Below are positions 62,835 to 64,000 of a DNA stretch of 64,000 bases, piece after piece; position 1 is the stretch's first letter; each line of letters starts with the position of its first letter. Source of the stretch: Pelargonium tetragonum (lineage: Eukaryota > Streptophyta > Magnoliopsida > Geraniales > Geraniaceae); the NCBI GenBank assembly GCA_036897445.1, contig JAYMTL010000036.1:1-64000 (forward strand). The letters are read 5' to 3'. The notes beneath the pieces were generated by a model, which was not told the DNA's origin, made no database searches, and saw nothing but the letters and a program-made list of their open reading frames with translations. Position numbers and translations under genes: made by a program.

Positions 62835-64000
62835 TAGTTTAGCCGGTTAAGGTAAACTTTGGCTGGGCAAATGTAAGGCTGTCTGCGTAAGTGTCTTGAA
62901 CACAAATAATCCAGGGGAATCCCTTATAAAAATTTTTATTAAAATTAAGAAGTGTCCCCTTTTAGAGAAATTAAGACGGAATTACTTTGTCACAGAACCG
63001 GGTTTTCGTAGGACAGTTTTTATTAATATAATAGAATAAGCGTTGGCTTTGACTTTAGTAGCTGTCTACAAGCCTCTTTTGTAAGAGTTAGGGTTCGATC
63101 TTATAAAAAAATTCTAGCTAGTAAAAGTTTATTCCTTATAGTTTACCTTTTGTAAGACACTACTGCCAGGCATTCCTCCTTAATATCAGTATATAGCTGT
63201 TCTAAGACTGACGTAAAAAAAGGTATAAAGGCAAAGGCCTCCTATATAAGTATAAGAAATACTGAGTATAAAGTCAATCTAGTAGCAGAAGCACCCTTGA
63301 AGGAAATTCGTGGCACAAAGAGAAGTATAAAAAACTTGTATGAGATAAACAAATAAAGAGAAAAAGCATGGAAAAAGACTGACTACTAGTTAAAAAAGAA
63401 AGCTAAAACATTCGATGTTTAGGAACCCCGTTATTATTTATAAACTGGAAGATTTCTTAGACAGTTTTATCTGTAGCACAAAAAGAAAATTCTTGTTGAG
63501 TTGAGCAGGTATACCTATACCCAGTCGTATAAGGACTTAATCTAGTTTATAACGGAGCCCCTCTTATGCCAGGGGACTCCTTTGAAATAAGTTTCCTTGT
63601 GAGATAGGTTAATTTTTTTCTTTAGTACGAGAAATTCTGATATTGAGTTCTATTTTCATTGGGGCGTACTCTTGAGCCAGTTTGTGACTACTTTTTTGCG
63701 CAAGATCTATATACTAACTTATTTCATTTTATATGGGATAACTAGTTATGTAACAGGATTTTCTGGAGTGTTTAAATTAAAAGGAGTCAAAATAGGGACA
63801 CTCGCTGTCTTTTTTAAGTTACCAATAGATTGTTTATGTCTGTCTAATTTGGGTCTAATATACGGTAGTTGTTGTTCGACCTTACTCTCACTTTACCAAT
63901 AGAAAGAAAGATATTACAGGATTGACTTTTAAGAGATAAGTAAATTAATTTATCTGGACTCTGCACGAAAACAAAAACCTTGAAAGATCCACGTTTCTTC

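Larger units (their letters stand above)
55986..64000. other. Gene-free stretch to the window end
   Basis: It holds the T-arm-like string at 60719 and the possible tRNA-Asp relic at 62763. TAGGGATTTGACTCAG (about 56044) and TAGGATTTAAATCCCC (about 59735) recall tRNA 3' halves but do not fold. Open frames of 68-76 codons (57067-57273, 63672-63902) carry no recognisable domain; the latter is hydrophobic by virtue of T-rich composition. Confidence 0.5.

Noticed and set aside
1-64000. Virus-like elements, LTR elements, LINEs and DNA transposons with coding capacity
   Set aside because: No open frame or degraded motif suggestive of reverse transcriptase, integrase, transposase or capsid was seen on either strand, and no long terminal repeats were found by eye.

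Overview
This window is almost wholly non-coding, AT-rich DNA (about one third G+C by eye). The one gene I can name with confidence is a tRNA-Lys(UUU) on the minus strand at 46671-46743. Its sequence is of the organellar/bacterial type and most resembles plant mitochondrial trnK. Its last 22 bases (half of the T-arm plus the acceptor 3' strand) agree with that gene as I remember it, and no CCA is encoded. My best reading is spacer from a large, intron- and junk-rich mitochondrial genome of a plant or streptophyte alga. The low G+C is unusual for a land-plant mitochondrion. A nuclear insertion of mitochondrial DNA, or another organelle genome, cannot be excluded from one tRNA.

No protein gene is supported. 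Open frames reach at most 120 codons, which is about the extreme expected by chance for 64 kb at this composition. I saw no rRNA, CRISPR array, group II intron domain V, retroelement, plain transposon with a transposase, or virus-like element.

The main structure I found is a small repeat family. Four loci (17468-17584, 20828-20944, 24561-24673, 49478-49588) are mini-elements of 111-117 bp. Their outer ends carry, in inverted orientation, a 17-bp motif close to GTTAATTGCATTACCTC. A shared interior word (CGGTAA or CGGAAA) follows the left end, and a shared ATGATAAGAACAAA-like word precedes the right end. The motif also occurs alone or in tandem at 36079, 37283, 44683, 51457 and 55113, in both orientations. 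On the outward side of most intact copies lies a 100-200 bp G-poor tract rich in CTA/ACTA, suggesting outward-directed activity (promoter, origin or processing site) or a larger mobile unit.

Region by region: 1-17.4 kb has only short palindromes, short tandem duplications and one G-poor tract. 17.4-25 kb holds three of the four mini-elements and one copy of a second dispersed repeat (21204-21395; partner at 31535-31715). 25-36 kb is featureless apart from that partner and a strongly C-poor tract (33640-34580). 36-38.5 kb has solo motifs, an exact 15-bp tandem repeat and a long G-poor tract. 38.5-46.7 kb is sparse, with a strong hairpin at 45006-45039. 46.7-55 kb has the tRNA, the fourth mini-element, and a swing from G-poor to C-poor DNA. 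55-64 kb holds tRNA-arm-like relics. Several tRNA T-arm-like strings scattered across the window may be decayed tRNA genes or a tRNA-related repeat.
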